DNA of 64,000 nt from Lunatimonas salinarum (GCF_017811155.1 NZ_JACVCV010000014.1:1-64000), one strand, 5' to 3'. Positions 25,266-34,927 are shown, numbered from the stretch's first letter. The notes: generated by a model not told the origin, from the letters alone. Made by a program: numbers and translations.

Positions 25266-27626
25266 ATGAAGTATTTCCCTCAAGCAATAGTGCTTCTTCT
25301 AGGTCTACTACTGGTTCGGCCCTGTGTGGGGCAGAATTCCGTTCTATCTGTATCTAAGATCATGCAGGATCCCAAGTGGATGGGGAGCTTTCCTTCCGGT
25401 ATTCAGTGGGATGAGCACGGGGAGCAAGTTTTTTTTAAGTATAACCGAGACCAAGATCCGGAAGACTCCCTGTATCGGGTTTCGGTACGCACTGGGGAGT
25501 TGTCCAAGCTGACCTGGGCCGAGGAGCGGGCATTGGTGGCATTCAACGGGGTATACGATGCGGACAAAACCCACAAAGCTTATGTCAAGGATGGGGCGTT
25601 AAAGGTGTATGAACTTGCTTCCCGTACCGAGTGGCATCTTTTGGAGCTTGGAGGTAATGTGCAGGATATTCATTTTCTGGGCAACGGTGATCGGCTGGCC
25701 TTTCGGTTTGGTACAGATGCCTATGTGTATCAGCTCAAAACCGGGTTTCTGCGTAAATTAACCCAGATTCGATCTGGGGAAAAAAAGGAGGAAAAGGATC
25801 CTACGGAACAGGATGCCTGGATTAAGCAGGAAAATTTGGAGCTTCTCCAAGTAGTCCAAGATCGGTTGGAGAAGTCCAAGCAAACAGACACCATCAATAA
25901 GCAGAAGCAAAACAATGAGAAATTTTCCTTCTACCTGGGTAAGCGGCAGTTGGTTGGATTACGTGTTTCAGCGGATGAAAAGTACGTTTCTGTGCTGCTG
26001 AATACCCCGGCGGAGAATTCCGGAACGAATGTGCCGGATTACATCGATGCAGGAGGCTATACCAGGGATCTTTCCGCACGACCAAAGGTTGGTGTCAAGG
26101 CCGGTAAGTCGGAGCTTGCGTTGTATGATCTAAAACAGGACACTCTCTATTTTGTAACAGGGAATGATTTACCGGGATTGGATGACCTTCCGGATTTCGC
26201 GGTCGATTACCCGGGTAGGGATTGGAAAGCCTACAAGCGGGAGTTGGTTTATTCCCAAGCGATTTTTTCGCCGCAAGGCAATCGTGCGGTTACGCAGGTC
26301 CGTTCTACAGACAACAAAGACCGATGGATTATTGAGGTGGACCTAGCTACTGCTATACCGCGTCTTTTGGACCGTCAAAGGGACGAAGCCTGGGTAGCTG
26401 GTCCTGGCATAGGCTGGTCCGGTGGGGGAGGATTGTTGGGTTGGTTGCCCGATGGGGAGCATGTCTATTTTCAGTCGGAGGAGAGTGGGTATTCCCATCT
26501 GTACTTGGCATCCATTTCCACCGGTACCAAAAAAGCGCTGACGCAAGGGGCATTTGAAGTGTTTGATCCTCAGTTGTCGGCTGACAAAAAGCACTGGTAC
26601 TTAACGACCTCGGAGGTACACTCTGGCGAAAGGCATTTTTATCGCATGCCTCTAATGGGAGGCAAGATGACGCAACTCACGTCCATGGAAGGCAACAACG
26701 AAGTTACGCTCTCTCCGGACGAAAAATGGTTGGCTATTCGTCATTCTTATAGCAATAAGCCTTGGGAATTGTACCTGCAGGCAAATAAGCCGAACGCCCG
26801 TGCAGAGCAGCTTACTTCCGGTCAATCCGAGATATTCAGTGCCTACCCTTGGCGTGATCCCCAATTGATTAAGTTTACCGCTTCGGATGGCAATGAGGTT
26901 CCTGCCCGACTTTACCTCCCCGAACCGGATAGAGGCAATGGCGCCGCGGTGATATTTGTCCATGGTGCCGGTTATTTGCAGAATGTGCACAAATGGTGGT
27001 CCTCTTATTTTCGGGAATACATGTTCCATAATCTGCTGGCAGATTTGGGATACACCGTATTGGATATTGATTACCGGGGCAGCGCCGGTTATGGGCGGGA
27101 TTGGCGAACGGCCATTTACAGGCACATGGGCGGCAAGGACTTGTCAGATCAGGTAGACGGTGCTGTCTACTTGGTGCAGCAACACGGGGTAGATCCTGAT
27201 CGGATCGGGATCTATGGTGGCAGCTACGGGGGCTTTATCACCTTGATGGCACTGTTTAACGCTGCCGATACTTTCAAGAGCGGAGCGGCACTCCGCTCGG
27301 TTACCGACTGGGCACATTACAACCATCCCTATACCGCCAATATTCTCAACGAACCCAAGGAGGATCCCATTTCCTATCGCCGCTCTTCCCCGATTTACTT
27401 TGCGGAGGGATTACGCGGACATCTGCTGATGGCGCACGGCATGGTGGATGTAAACGTGCATTTTCAAGATGTCGTGCGCCTATCCCAACGGCTGATTGAG
27501 CTGGGCAAGGACAATTGGGAACTGGCCGTTTATCCCGCAGAAGACCATGGTTTTGCCGAACCCAGCAGTTGGATAGATGAATATAAGCGGATCCTGAAGC
27601 TTTTTAATCAAACGTTGTTGGAGTAG
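25266..27626 (+). CDS. Exported S9-family prolyl oligopeptidase
   Basis: A 786-residue secreted serine peptidase of family S9 (DPP IV/acylaminoacyl peptidase-like). A signal peptide of about 22 residues ends near CVGQ. An N-terminal beta-propeller covers about 30-540 and an alpha/beta-hydrolase domain the rest. The catalytic triad is clear: Ser653 in GGSYGGF, Asp728 in HGMVDVNVHF and His761 in AEDHGF. The family removes dipeptides or cleaves short proline- or acyl-containing peptides, and exported forms in Bacteroidota take part in peptide scavenging. The gene appears monocistronic. Confidence 0.92.
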   Translation: MKYFPQAIVLLLGLLLVRPCVGQNSVLSVSKIMQDPKWMGSFPSGIQWDEHGEQVFFKYNRDQDPEDSLYRVSVRTGELSKLTWAEERALVAFNGVYDADKTHKAYVKDGALKVYELASRTEWHLLELGGNVQDIHFLGNGDRLAFRFGTDAYVYQLKTGFLRKLTQIRSGEKKEEKDPTEQDAWIKQENLELLQVVQDRLEKSKQTDTINKQKQNNEKFSFYLGKRQLVGLRVSADEKYVSVLLNTPAENSGTNVPDYIDAGGYTRDLSARPKVGVKAGKSELALYDLKQDTLYFVTGNDLPGLDDLPDFAVDYPGRDWKAYKRELVYSQAIFSPQGNRAVTQVRSTDNKDRWIIEVDLATAIPRLLDRQRDEAWVAGPGIGWSGGGGLLGWLPDGEHVYFQSEESGYSHLYLASISTGTKKALTQGAFEVFDPQLSADKKHWYLTTSEVHSGERHFYRMPLMGGKMTQLTSMEGNNEVTLSPDEKWLAIRHSYSNKPWELYLQANKPNARAEQLTSGQSEIFSAYPWRDPQLIKFTASDGNEVPARLYLPEPDRGNGAAVIFVHGAGYLQNVHKWWSSYFREYMFHNLLADLGYTVLDIDYRGSAGYGRDWRTAIYRHMGGKDLSDQVDGAVYLVQQHGVDPDRIGIYGGSYGGFITLMALFNAADTFKSGAALRSVTDWAHYNHPYTANILNEPKEDPISYRRSSPIYFAEGLRGHLLMAHGMVDVNVHFQDVVRLSQRLIELGKDNWELAVYPAEDHGFAEPSSWIDEYKRILKLFNQTLLE

Positions 27627-27695
27627 GGTGTCTCGGTAAGTTGGTAATAGCAAGAGGAGAATTACATGTGTTTATTGATTTCATCCCAAAAATAA

Positions 27696-28289
27696 ATGGT
27701 AAAGCAAATGAAAAGAAGAATAATGGGTTGGATTAGTGCCTGCTTGGTTGTCTTGCTCGGTGTAGTGGGATGTTCGGGAAAGGCTGTCTATTACGTGATA
27801 GCCACCGAGCTGGGAGAAATAGAAGTGGAGCTATATCCCAAGCAGGCACCCGGTACCGTAGCCAATTTTGTGGCCTATGCCGAAAGCGGAGCTTATGAGA
27901 AATCTACGTTTTTTCGGGTCTGTACTCCGGAGAACGAGGCCGACCGGGAGGTTAAAATTGAAGTCATTCAGGGCGGGAATGTGGCAGATGAGAGGCTGCT
28001 GCCCGCCATTCAATTGGAAACTACGGAGATGACTGGACTTAGCCATAGGGATGGTACCTTGTCGATGGCAAGGTCTACGCCCCACAGCGCCCAAAGCAGC
28101 TTTTTTATTTGTGTAGGTGATCAGCCTGAGCTGGATTTCGGAGGGAAGCGCAATCCAGACGGGCAGGGTTTTGCTGCTTTTGGCAAGGTTACTGCCGGTA
28201 TGCACGTGGTGCGGACCATTCAGCATATGGAAAATCAAGGACAGTACTTGATTGACTCGGTGCGTATACACAGGGTCTTTCGAAAATAG
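27696..28289 (+). CDS. Cyclophilin-type peptidyl-prolyl isomerase lipoprotein
   Basis: A 197-residue cyclophilin-like prolyl isomerase with a lipoprotein signal: basic start, hydrophobic run, then VVGCSG with the lipid-attachment cysteine near residue 26. An inner ATG at 27708 is an equally plausible start. The body begins with TELGEIEVELYPKQAPGTVANF, a standard cyclophilin entry split here by context, and contains ARSTPHSAQSSFFI and GFAAFGKV, the usual active-site region. It probably assists folding of envelope proteins in the periplasm. A bidirectional terminator separates it from tsf. Confidence 0.87.
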   Translation: MVKQMKRRIMGWISACLVVLLGVVGCSGKAVYYVIATELGEIEVELYPKQAPGTVANFVAYAESGAYEKSTFFRVCTPENEADREVKIEVIQGGNVADERLLPAIQLETTEMTGLSHRDGTLSMARSTPHSAQSSFFICVGDQPELDFGGKRNPDGQGFAAFGKVTAGMHVVRTIQHMENQGQYLIDSVRIHRVFRK

Positions 28290-28327
28290 TGTGAAAGGAA
28301 AAGTACTTTTGCGGAACCCTGAAATGA

Positions 28328-28364
28328 AAAAGCTGCCGCAATACACGAAGTAGCGGCAGCTTTT
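28328..28364. terminator. Bidirectional terminator
   Basis: AAAAGCTGCCGC (28328-28339) pairs perfectly with GCGGCAGCTTTT (28353-28364) across a 13-base loop, with A- and T-rich flanks on both sides. It lies between the convergent cyclophilin and tsf genes and should serve both. Confidence 0.85.
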
Positions 28365-28391
28365 ACCTATTTATGGTCTAATAGCGGATGA

Positions 28392-29222
28392 TTATCCGAT
28401 AGAAACCCGCTTGAATTCCGAAACGGTCAGCCCTTTGGACACGCCGTCAAGGTACTGCGCAATAGTTTTGCTATTGTCCTTTACAAAGGCCTGGCTAAGC
28501 AGGGTGTTTTCCTTGTAGAACTTGTTCAGTTTGCCCAATGCAATTTTTTCGAGCATTTCCTCAGGCTTTCCTTCTTGACGGGCTTGTTCTTTTCCGACCT
28601 CAATTTCACGTTCTACCGTAGAAGCGTCGACACCGTCTTTGTCAACAGCCACAGGGTTCATCGCTGCAATTTGCATGGCCACGTCTTTTCCTGCTTCTTC
28701 TACGTTGTTGCCTCCCGTATTTTTCAGGGCTACCAACACACCTAATTTGCCGTTGGAGTGGATATAGGCTACGGCTTGGTCACCGCTTACTTTCTCAAAG
28801 TGGGACACCTCGATCTTTTCACCGATTTTACCGGTCATTTCGGTGATTTTTTCTCCCACTGTGATGCCTTCATAGGGGAGTGCGAGTATCGCGTCGATAG
28901 AAGCGGCATTTTCCTTCACTGCCAAGCTTAGGATCGCATTGGCAAGTGATCCAAACTCGTCGTTTTTGGCTACAAAGTCGGTTTCACAGGTAAGGGAAAG
29001 CAGGGTGCCCGCTTTGCCATCTTCAGCAATATGGGTTACAACAACACCCTCTTTGGTTTCTCTGTCAGCTCTGGAAGCAGATACTTTCTGTCCTTTTTTA
29101 CGAAGGATGTCAATAGCTTTTTCAAAATCGCCTTCAGCTTCGGTAAGGGCTTTTTTACAGTCCATCATACCGGCTCCGGTCATTTGTCTCAGTTTGTTTA
29201 CCTCTTGTGCAGTAATAGCCAT
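28392..29222 (-). CDS. tsf: Elongation factor Ts
   Basis: EF-Ts, 276 residues, the nucleotide exchange factor that releases GDP from EF-Tu. The N-terminal UBA-like domain has LRQMTGAGMMDCKKAL; the TDFVAKNDEF motif that contacts EF-Tu is present; two core subdomains follow. It is the last gene of rplM-rpsI-rpsB-tsf. A strong hairpin with a T-run lies in the 142 bases between rpsB and tsf, so its expression is probably partly uncoupled from the ribosomal proteins. Confidence 0.97.
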   Translation of the reverse strand: MAITAQEVNKLRQMTGAGMMDCKKALTEAEGDFEKAIDILRKKGQKVSASRADRETKEGVVVTHIAEDGKAGTLLSLTCETDFVAKNDEFGSLANAILSLAVKENAASIDAILALPYEGITVGEKITEMTGKIGEKIEVSHFEKVSGDQAVAYIHSNGKLGVLVALKNTGGNNVEEAGKDVAMQIAAMNPVAVDKDGVDASTVEREIEVGKEQARQEGKPEEMLEKIALGKLNKFYKENTLLSQAFVKDNSKTIAQYLDGVSKGLTVSEFKRVSIG

Positions 29223-29252
29223 TGTAATAGTTGTTTATTTGAATGTTTTTTT

Positions 29253-29283
29253 GAACGCCCAGACGTTCCTTACGCAGAAGGAA
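29253..29283 (-). promoter_or_regulatory. Competing hairpins in the tsf leader
   Basis: In the tsf leader GAACG/CGTTC (29253-29268) and TTCCTT/AAGGAA (29266-29283) share three bases, so they cannot form together. They lie 31-61 bases before the tsf start codon. A role in control of tsf is inference; the arms are short. Confidence 0.3.
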
Positions 29284-29303
29284 TCTGTGCCGTAGTTAAA
29301 AAC

Positions 29304-29342
29304 AAAAAATTGAACATAGGCTAACCTGATGTTCAATTTTTT
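29304..29342 (-). terminator. Terminator-like hairpin between rpsB and tsf
   Basis: A perfect 14-base stem (29304-29317 with 29329-29342) and an 11-base loop; on the minus strand the stem ends in six T. It sits 22 bases after the rpsB stop codon. No clear promoter for tsf was found downstream, so partial read-through is the likely arrangement. Confidence 0.75.
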
Positions 29343-29364
29343 GAAAGCATAAAATCATTGTGGA

Positions 29365-30126
29365 TTATTCGTTAGACTCTGCGTCAACCGCTTTTTTGGC
29401 TTCCTCTTCTTCAGAGAGTTTTGCGTCGTCTTTATCTTTTTTGCGCTCACTCAATCCTTCTTCGATGGCAGCACCGAAGGCCTTCACCAAAAGGGAGATT
29501 GACTTGAACGCATCGTCATTGGCCGGGATTGGAAAGTCCACCTCGTTGGGGTTGGAGTTTGTATCCACCAATGCGAAAACAGGGATACCAAGCTTTTTGG
29601 CTTCGGAAATTGCAATATGTTCTCTTTTGATATCTACCACAAACAGCGCCGAAGGAAGTCTGGTAAGGTCAGCGATACCACCAAGTACCAACTCAAGCTT
29701 TTCACGCTGGCGAGTAATCATCAACCGTTCTTTTTTCGCCAGGTTTTTGTAAGCTTCGTCCTTCATCAACTTGTCGATTGAGGACATTTTTTTTAATGAC
29801 TTTCGGATGGTGGCGAAGTTGGTCATCATACCACCCAACCATCTTTCGGTCACGTAAGGCATCTTCAGCCTTTTTGCTTCCTCTGCCACCAAATCTTTGG
29901 CTTGTTTTTTAGTAGCTACGAACATGATTTTTTTTCCGGAGCGTACTATCTGCTTGATTGCGTTGGATGCTTCTTCAAGGCAAACAAGCGTTTTGTTTAG
30001 ATCGATGATATGGATCCCATTCTTCTCCATGAAGATATAGGGTGCCATTCTTGGATCCCACTTTCTCGTTAAGTGTCCGAAGTGAACACCAGCATCCAGT
30101 AAGTCTTTGTATTCTATATTGGCCAT
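29365..30126 (-). CDS. rpsB: 30S ribosomal protein S2
   Basis: Ribosomal protein S2, 253 residues. The family signatures [17 protein letters not shown] near residue 11 (17 residues shown) and [16 protein letters not shown] are present. A charged lysine/glutamate-rich C-terminal extension of about 25 residues is usual in Bacteroidota. It is transcribed after rpsI with a 57-base gap and before tsf. Confidence 0.98.
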   Translation of the reverse strand: MANIEYKDLLDAGVHFGHLTRKWDPRMAPYIFMEKNGIHIIDLNKTLVCLEEASNAIKQIVRSGKKIMFVATKKQAKDLVAEEAKRLKMPYVTERWLGGMMTNFATIRKSLKKMSSIDKLMKDEAYKNLAKKERLMITRQREKLELVLGGIADLTRLPSALFVVDIKREHIAISEAKKLGIPVFALVDTNSNPNEVDFPIPANDDAFKSISLLVKAFGAAIEEGLSERKKDKDDAKLSEEEEAKKAVDAESNE

Positions 30127-30183
30127 TTATTAATTAAGATATATAGGTTGTTGTATCGAATGTATGAGATACAGTTCCGACGA

Positions 30184-30570
30184 TTATCGCTTGGAGAACT
30201 GGAATCTTCTTCTTGCTTTTCTTCGGCCAGCCTTCTTACGTTCCACCATCCTGGAATCCCTGGTTAGGAATCCTTCTTTCTTAAGAGGTGGTCTGTGTTC
30301 AGCATTTATTTCGCAAAGCGCCCTGGAGATGGCCATTCGGATGGCTTCAGCCTGTCCTTTGATTCCACCACCATCCACGTTGATGGCGATGTCGTATGAC
30401 CCATCCTCGCTCACAAGCGCCAAAGGCTGCTTAACGACGATTTGATGCAGGTCAAACGGAAAATACACCTCCAACGCTTTTTTGTTGACGGTAATGTTGC
30501 CATTTCCCGGCTTCATGTAAATCCTTGCTACGGATGTCTTTCTTCTTCCGATCGTGTTAATTACTTCCAT
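30184..30570 (-). CDS. rpsI: 30S ribosomal protein S9
   Basis: Ribosomal protein S9, 128 residues. It begins with the family pattern GRRKTSVARIYMKPG and ends in the conserved basic tail FSKR, whose last residues reach the decoding site in the ribosome. The gene begins 12 bases after the end of rplM. Confidence 0.98.
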   Translation of the reverse strand: MEVINTIGRRKTSVARIYMKPGNGNITVNKKALEVYFPFDLHQIVVKQPLALVSEDGSYDIAINVDGGGIKGQAEAIRMAISRALCEINAEHRPPLKKEGFLTRDSRMVERKKAGRRKARRRFQFSKR

Positions 30571-30582
30571 TGACGGCTGACG

Positions 30583-31026
30583 TTAAAATTTTACTTCTTT
30601 TGGTTGCTGCGCGCTGTGGGGATGCTCTGACCCTGCATACACATGCAAGTTGGTGTATAGCTTTCTGCCCAAACGGTTCTTAGGAAGCATGCCCTTTACC
30701 GCCTTTTCTACCAGGGTAATAGGGGATTTTTCCATCAGAAGTCGGGGGGTAGAAATGCGCTGACCTCCGGGAAATCCAGTGTGCCTCACATATACCTTGT
30801 CATTCCACTTCTTGCCTGTTAGCCTCACTTTTTCCGCGTTTACGACAATCACATTGTCGCCGCAGTCTACGTGGGGGGTAAAATTCGGCTTATGCTTACC
30901 TCTTAAAATTTTTGCCACCTCGCTGGCAACTCGACCAAGTACAAGCGAGTGGGCATCCACAACCACCCATTCTTTTTGTACCGTAGCTTTGTTTGCCGAA
31001 ATGGTCTTATAGCTTAAAGTATCCAC
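30583..31026 (-). CDS. rplM: 50S ribosomal protein L13
   Basis: Ribosomal protein L13, 147 residues, from a GTG start at 31026 that gives the conserved Bacteroidota N-terminus MDTLSYKTISAN. The VVDAHSLVLGRVAS and HYRHTGFPGG-like (YVRHTGFPGG) segments and the MLPKNRLGR motif are present. It is the first gene of the ribosomal unit and has an exact consensus promoter 57 bases upstream. Confidence 0.97.
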   Translation of the reverse strand: MDTLSYKTISANKATVQKEWVVVDAHSLVLGRVASEVAKILRGKHKPNFTPHVDCGDNVIVVNAEKVRLTGKKWNDKVYVRHTGFPGGQRISTPRLLMEKSPITLVEKAVKGMLPKNRLGRKLYTNLHVYAGSEHPHSAQQPKEVKF

Positions 31027-31082
31027 TGTTTAAATGTTTAATTATTAGCTTGTTATGTACAGTTCACCCTCAAAAAGGGACA

Positions 31083-31113
31083 CAAAGATAGATGTAAATA
31101 AATTTATTTGCAA
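31083..31113 (-). promoter_or_regulatory. Promoter of rplM-rpsI-rpsB
   Basis: On the minus strand: TTG (31111-31113), 20 bases, TATCTTTG (31083-31090), an exact match to the Bacteroidota consensus spacing and -7 box. It gives a leader of about 50 bases. Confidence 0.75.
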
Positions 31114-31218
31114 TACATTGACAACTTTACTGCCTTATTTTCACAAGTATAGCCCCATTTTTAAGGGTTAGCCTCCTTGTTTTCTTAAATATGCCCCGTC
31201 AAGGATACTATTTCGGCT

Positions 31219-31929
31219 TTAACTGAATTTTTCCAACTGCCGGATCAAAACAGCAAAGTCTTTCGGGTATGGGGCCGCTACGGTGATCGGGCTTTCGTCC
31301 AGCAAACGGAACGATATGGCGTAAGCATGCAAAGCCACCCGTTGCATTAAGGGCTCCTCTTCGGTGCCCTTTTTGAGGTTAAATTTGCGTTTTATCTGCG
31401 ATAAGTACAGCGGCTTGCCACCATATAGTATATCTCCGCAGATGGGAGCCCCCAGAAAGCTTAAGTGCACCCGGATTTGATGCATCCTTCCCGTGATTGG
31501 ATTGCAGGCTACCAACGTGTGGCGAACATATGTCCTTATGGTATCAAAGTATGTAAGAGCGGGTTTTCCATCTATACTGACTTTTACAACGCCTTTATTA
31601 TTGGCGTAAAGGTTTCGATCCACCATCGTTTGCTTGAAGTCGTGAATGCCGTCTACCACCGCATGGTAGATTTTTTCCACGCTGCGGTCTTCAAATTGGA
31701 TAGCCATGTGCCGGTAGGCCTCTGGGTTTTTGGCAATGACCAAACAGCCTGACGTTTCCTTGTCCAATCGATGGCAAACCTGTGCACCCTCAGAATACGC
31801 TTTGGCCAAGTGCAAAATGTTCTGCGCCTCATGCCGGTCATCTAACGTGGGCAGGTACGGAGGTTTGTTGATTACGATCAAATCCTCGTTTTCAAACAGG
31901 ATAAGGCTTTTAAAATCAGGTTTTTTCAT
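31219..31929 (-). CDS. RluA-family RNA pseudouridine synthase
   Basis: A 236-residue pseudouridine synthase of the RluA family, without an N-terminal S4 domain. The catalytic Asp lies in CHRLDKETSGCLVIAKN near residue 57, and the second family motif GRMHQIRVHLSFLGAPICGD is shortened here to its core GRMHQIRVHL near residue 143. It isomerises uridine in rRNA or tRNA; which site cannot be told from sequence alone. A -7 box TAGCTTTG lies upstream. It appears to be a single-gene unit. Confidence 0.92.
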   Translation of the reverse strand: MKKPDFKSLILFENEDLIVINKPPYLPTLDDRHEAQNILHLAKAYSEGAQVCHRLDKETSGCLVIAKNPEAYRHMAIQFEDRSVEKIYHAVVDGIHDFKQTMVDRNLYANNKGVVKVSIDGKPALTYFDTIRTYVRHTLVACNPITGRMHQIRVHLSFLGAPICGDILYGGKPLYLSQIKRKFNLKKGTEEEPLMQRVALHAYAISFRLLDESPITVAAPYPKDFAVLIRQLEKFS

Positions 31930-31954
31930 AAGGTACCCCTTCGTCTTTGGGCTG

Positions 31955-31986
31955 CAAAGCTAGGCAATTATCCATATCCAACGAAA
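31955..31986 (-). promoter_or_regulatory. Possible promoter of the pseudouridine synthase gene
   Basis: On the minus strand the -7 box TAGCTTTG (31955-31962) matches TAnnTTTG exactly. The -33 element is weak: TTTC at 20 bases, or TTG at 16 bases. It lies 26 bases before the start codon. Confidence 0.45.
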
Positions 31987-32084
31987 TGGTAAGCTGATTT
32001 TGGCATCTGATCTCCTCTCCATATCCCGGTTAAGTGAACTTGCCTTATACCGTCCATAATATTATTTAATAAAAAGCATTTTGT

Positions 32085-33845
32085 TCAATCTCCGCCTGCC
32101 GTGGCAAACACTACTTTTTTCGCTTTTCGGTCTATGCCCACCAAGCCACCGGTAAGCGGATCTTTAGCGATTCCCTGCCCGGTAAAGGGCGCCGGAATGG
32201 TACCGACGTATTCCAACACGGTTCCTACGTGGGGGATTTTCACATAATAGACCTCCCTTTCATCGTGGCCGGTTATCAGAAATCCTTCCCGGTAGGCCAC
32301 ACCTCCAGAGACGCTCATGGTGCCTAGCTTTTGGACCACCTCCTTCGGAAAGGTAAACCTGCTTATCTCCTGCCATTCAGCGTCCCATTTAACCAGATAA
32401 CTTGCACCATTATTTTCTTTGTAAAGGGCAAACATGCCCCACCAGTGCCCATCATGGTTGACGAGCCAGGTTAGACTGCCATCGGTTTCGCCAAAGTCAA
32501 CCACCGTACAAAGATCTCCCGATCTTGGGTCAAACCTGCGAATATCGCTTCGGTCGGGCTTTTGTGGGTAATTGGAGTGGGCCATATAGAGGTAGGAATT
32601 ATGGAAAAAGCCACTGTTGAGGTGAACGGCGCCTGGAACGTCTACCTGCTTTTGAAGCTTTCCGGATTTACGTTCATACTGTCCAATTCGGGTATTGTTA
32701 ATGGCAAAAAAATAAAGACTGTCTGCAGCTGCGGCCTGATGTGCTTCTTTGGCAGGAAACACTTCTGTCTGTGTCCAAACTAACGTAGCGGGAGTCGGGA
32801 TGTTTTTTGATAAGTTTCCAAAGATGTTGATGCCCTGATTTTCAGAAAGGGTATAGGGTGCCGCTAGGACTTGGATGCGCGCATTTTCGACATGGATACC
32901 CCCTGCAGCCTTGAAATCCGCATTGGAAGAAGGATAGAAGACTCGCGCGCCTATCTTCTTAAGAATGGCCGTTTTCTTTTTGTAGGAAGGCCATGTTTTG
33001 GAAGAATTTACGCGATTGGAGCTTTGCAAGTTGACGGCCGTAGTGGCCGTTTCTCCCACATCGCTGATATGTAGTGTAAAAAGGTCTGCAATGTGTTGAT
33101 CGGAGGAGGTTCGGGCTAAGCCCACCAAGTACAAATGTTTCTGGTCTGAAATCAAATGGATGTTTTGGTACGGGTGCCACTCGGCATCCTGCCACTCGGT
33201 TCGATCCAAGCCGTCGATTTCCAAACTAGTGATAGGCTCAAACGTACCTGTCCGTTCCTGAAAGTCATTTTCCGGAAGGCTGTAAATGTCCAAATTCCGG
33301 GCGTTCCAATCTGCTACAGCCAGGATAATCTGTCCTTGGTGCGAAGTGATGCCCACTGCGCCGGCTGTCGAGCGCTCGTAAGGTCCGGATCTTTGAACGG
33401 TATAGATTGGTTGCCTCCATGGCTGCTCAAGGGATACGTCATAGACCAAAACCTGAGAGCGTGTACGTAGGTGATTGTCTTCGATACCTACCGCCAAGTT
33501 TTGGCCCATCAGCTGAAAGCCTCCGGCATGCCGAAACGGTGCTTGAAGTAATGTGTCTATGGCTAGGGTCTTTGCTAATCCGGCATTCAGTTGGACTTTG
33601 GCCATGTAGGCAATTTCGGAAGAAGACCCGGAAAGAAAGGCAAAGGTGTCCTGACCGGTATGTTGAAGTTGAATCCCCTGAATATGTCCTCCAGACTGGT
33701 CAAAGGTCGGGGTTTCTGCAAATAGGTAGGCTTGAGGGTAGCTGGACAGCCTGTGAAACGAAACCGGAATGGAATCAGTTGGTTCGGTGATGCCGACTGT
33801 GGCACTTGTCAACGAATGAAACAGAAAAATCAGAAGTAGCGACAT
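32085..33845 (-). CDS. Secreted beta-propeller-like protein, function unknown
   Basis: An exported protein of 586 residues from the ATG at 33845, which opens directly into a signal peptide (SLLLIFLFHSLTSA). The frame extends to 33896, but those residues precede the natural signal. The chain is made of short beta-strand repeats with recurring patterns such as QVLVYDVS, LFTLHISD, IRRFDPRSGDL and YLVKWD, which suggests a propeller, possibly two in a row with a break near residue 330. I recognise no family and no catalytic motif. The next gene upstream on the strand (SGNH-like) ends 137 bases away, so a link with the acyltransferase pair is possible but not shown. Confidence 0.6.
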   Translation of the reverse strand: MSLLLIFLFHSLTSATVGITEPTDSIPVSFHRLSSYPQAYLFAETPTFDQSGGHIQGIQLQHTGQDTFAFLSGSSSEIAYMAKVQLNAGLAKTLAIDTLLQAPFRHAGGFQLMGQNLAVGIEDNHLRTRSQVLVYDVSLEQPWRQPIYTVQRSGPYERSTAGAVGITSHQGQIILAVADWNARNLDIYSLPENDFQERTGTFEPITSLEIDGLDRTEWQDAEWHPYQNIHLISDQKHLYLVGLARTSSDQHIADLFTLHISDVGETATTAVNLQSSNRVNSSKTWPSYKKKTAILKKIGARVFYPSSNADFKAAGGIHVENARIQVLAAPYTLSENQGINIFGNLSKNIPTPATLVWTQTEVFPAKEAHQAAAADSLYFFAINNTRIGQYERKSGKLQKQVDVPGAVHLNSGFFHNSYLYMAHSNYPQKPDRSDIRRFDPRSGDLCTVVDFGETDGSLTWLVNHDGHWWGMFALYKENNGASYLVKWDAEWQEISRFTFPKEVVQKLGTMSVSGGVAYREGFLITGHDEREVYYVKIPHVGTVLEYVGTIPAPFTGQGIAKDPLTGGLVGIDRKAKKVVFATAGGD

Positions 33846-33982
33846 GATATTCTTAACCGGATAAATGGGGGAAGTTTTGCAACTAAAGTAAGGCATTTGA
33901 TCCTTAATTCTCCCGCTTTTTCGCTAAAAAATAATCTGCTGGCATTGTCCTTTTCCTGCACTTTTAGCGATTCCTTTGGCTT

Positions 33983-34924
33983 TCACCGAAATTCCCGTAA
34001 TCGCTCATTAATCAACTCAATCAGTTTTTGCTGCCCCTGTTCGCTGAGGTGGCCGTGATCGATGTAATTTTTGTAATTTTTATTCACTTTGGCGGGATGT
34101 GTATTAAAATCTGCTGCGATCACCTGATTGTCATATAGGTTGGCCAGGTGTTCAATCTGCTGCCAGTAGCTTGCTAGGGTTTCTTGGTTGGCGCGGTAAA
34201 TCTCATCGGGTATGGGATGGAAATACAGAAGAAGGTTGCTTCTGGACTGGCAGATTTTTTCCAGTAAACCGGCAAGTGATTTCATTCCCTCTTTGTTGTT
34301 TGCCAGGGCCTGTATTTCCGTGTTTTTCGCCTTTTCAAGAATATGCGCATCCACGTCAGGCACCTGAAAGAAGCGGTTATAGTCATTCCTTCCGTTGGCA
34401 TCGTATTGGTTTCTCGGAAACTTGCTTTCCCAAAGGCCAAATTTCCGGATCAACGCAAAACCATAAACCCGTAAAAGAGATAGCGAGCCCCAAGCCGATT
34501 GCAATCCTTTTTCGGCCAAGTGCATGTTGGGCCCCTCACTTACACCTGTCAGGTAAGGGTGAATGCCGATAATAACCACATCAAATTGGGCACCTTGATC
34601 CACTGCTGCGGAATAAAGCTGGTCCAGCTGACCTATTCGGGCTCCCATCAAGCTGGCATTGTATACCCGATATCCTTGAATGTCCACTGGATCTAGGTTT
34701 GCGGAGAGCGAAGCACCTAGCAGTAATCCATTGTAGCACTCAGGAACATATCGGTGCATGTGGAGGTACTTGGTATACTGCTCTTCTCCATAGATGGAAA
34801 TGTTTCCGCAGGGATGGTCTCCATACAGGCCAAAAATATCGATTTTCCGGTTGATGCCTACGACTGCCGCCGCGCCAATTAGGCAAGCTATCAGGAGAAT
34901 AATGAAGTAGGTTTCATTCTTCAT
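33983..34924 (-). CDS. SGNH-hydrolase-like membrane-anchored partner of MBOAT
   Basis: A 313-residue protein with one N-terminal transmembrane helix (about 6-24) and an external domain. GASLSANLD near residue 70 could be the nucleophile block of an SGNH fold and DHGHLSEQGQQKL near the C-terminus fits its Asp-x-x-His block; IGIHPY may be the third block. Such proteins (like AlgJ or DltD) act with an MBOAT protein to move acyl groups onto extracellular polymers. The MBOAT gene lies immediately upstream with a three-base gap, so the two surely work together. No polysaccharide synthase is nearby and the acceptor is unknown. Confidence 0.65.
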   Translation of the reverse strand: MKNETYFIILLIACLIGAAAVVGINRKIDIFGLYGDHPCGNISIYGEEQYTKYLHMHRYVPECYNGLLLGASLSANLDPVDIQGYRVYNASLMGARIGQLDQLYSAAVDQGAQFDVVIIGIHPYLTGVSEGPNMHLAEKGLQSAWGSLSLLRVYGFALIRKFGLWESKFPRNQYDANGRNDYNRFFQVPDVDAHILEKAKNTEIQALANNKEGMKSLAGLLEKICQSRSNLLLYFHPIPDEIYRANQETLASYWQQIEHLANLYDNQVIAADFNTHPAKVNKNYKNYIDHGHLSEQGQQKLIELINERLREFR

Positions 34925-34927
34925 AGC

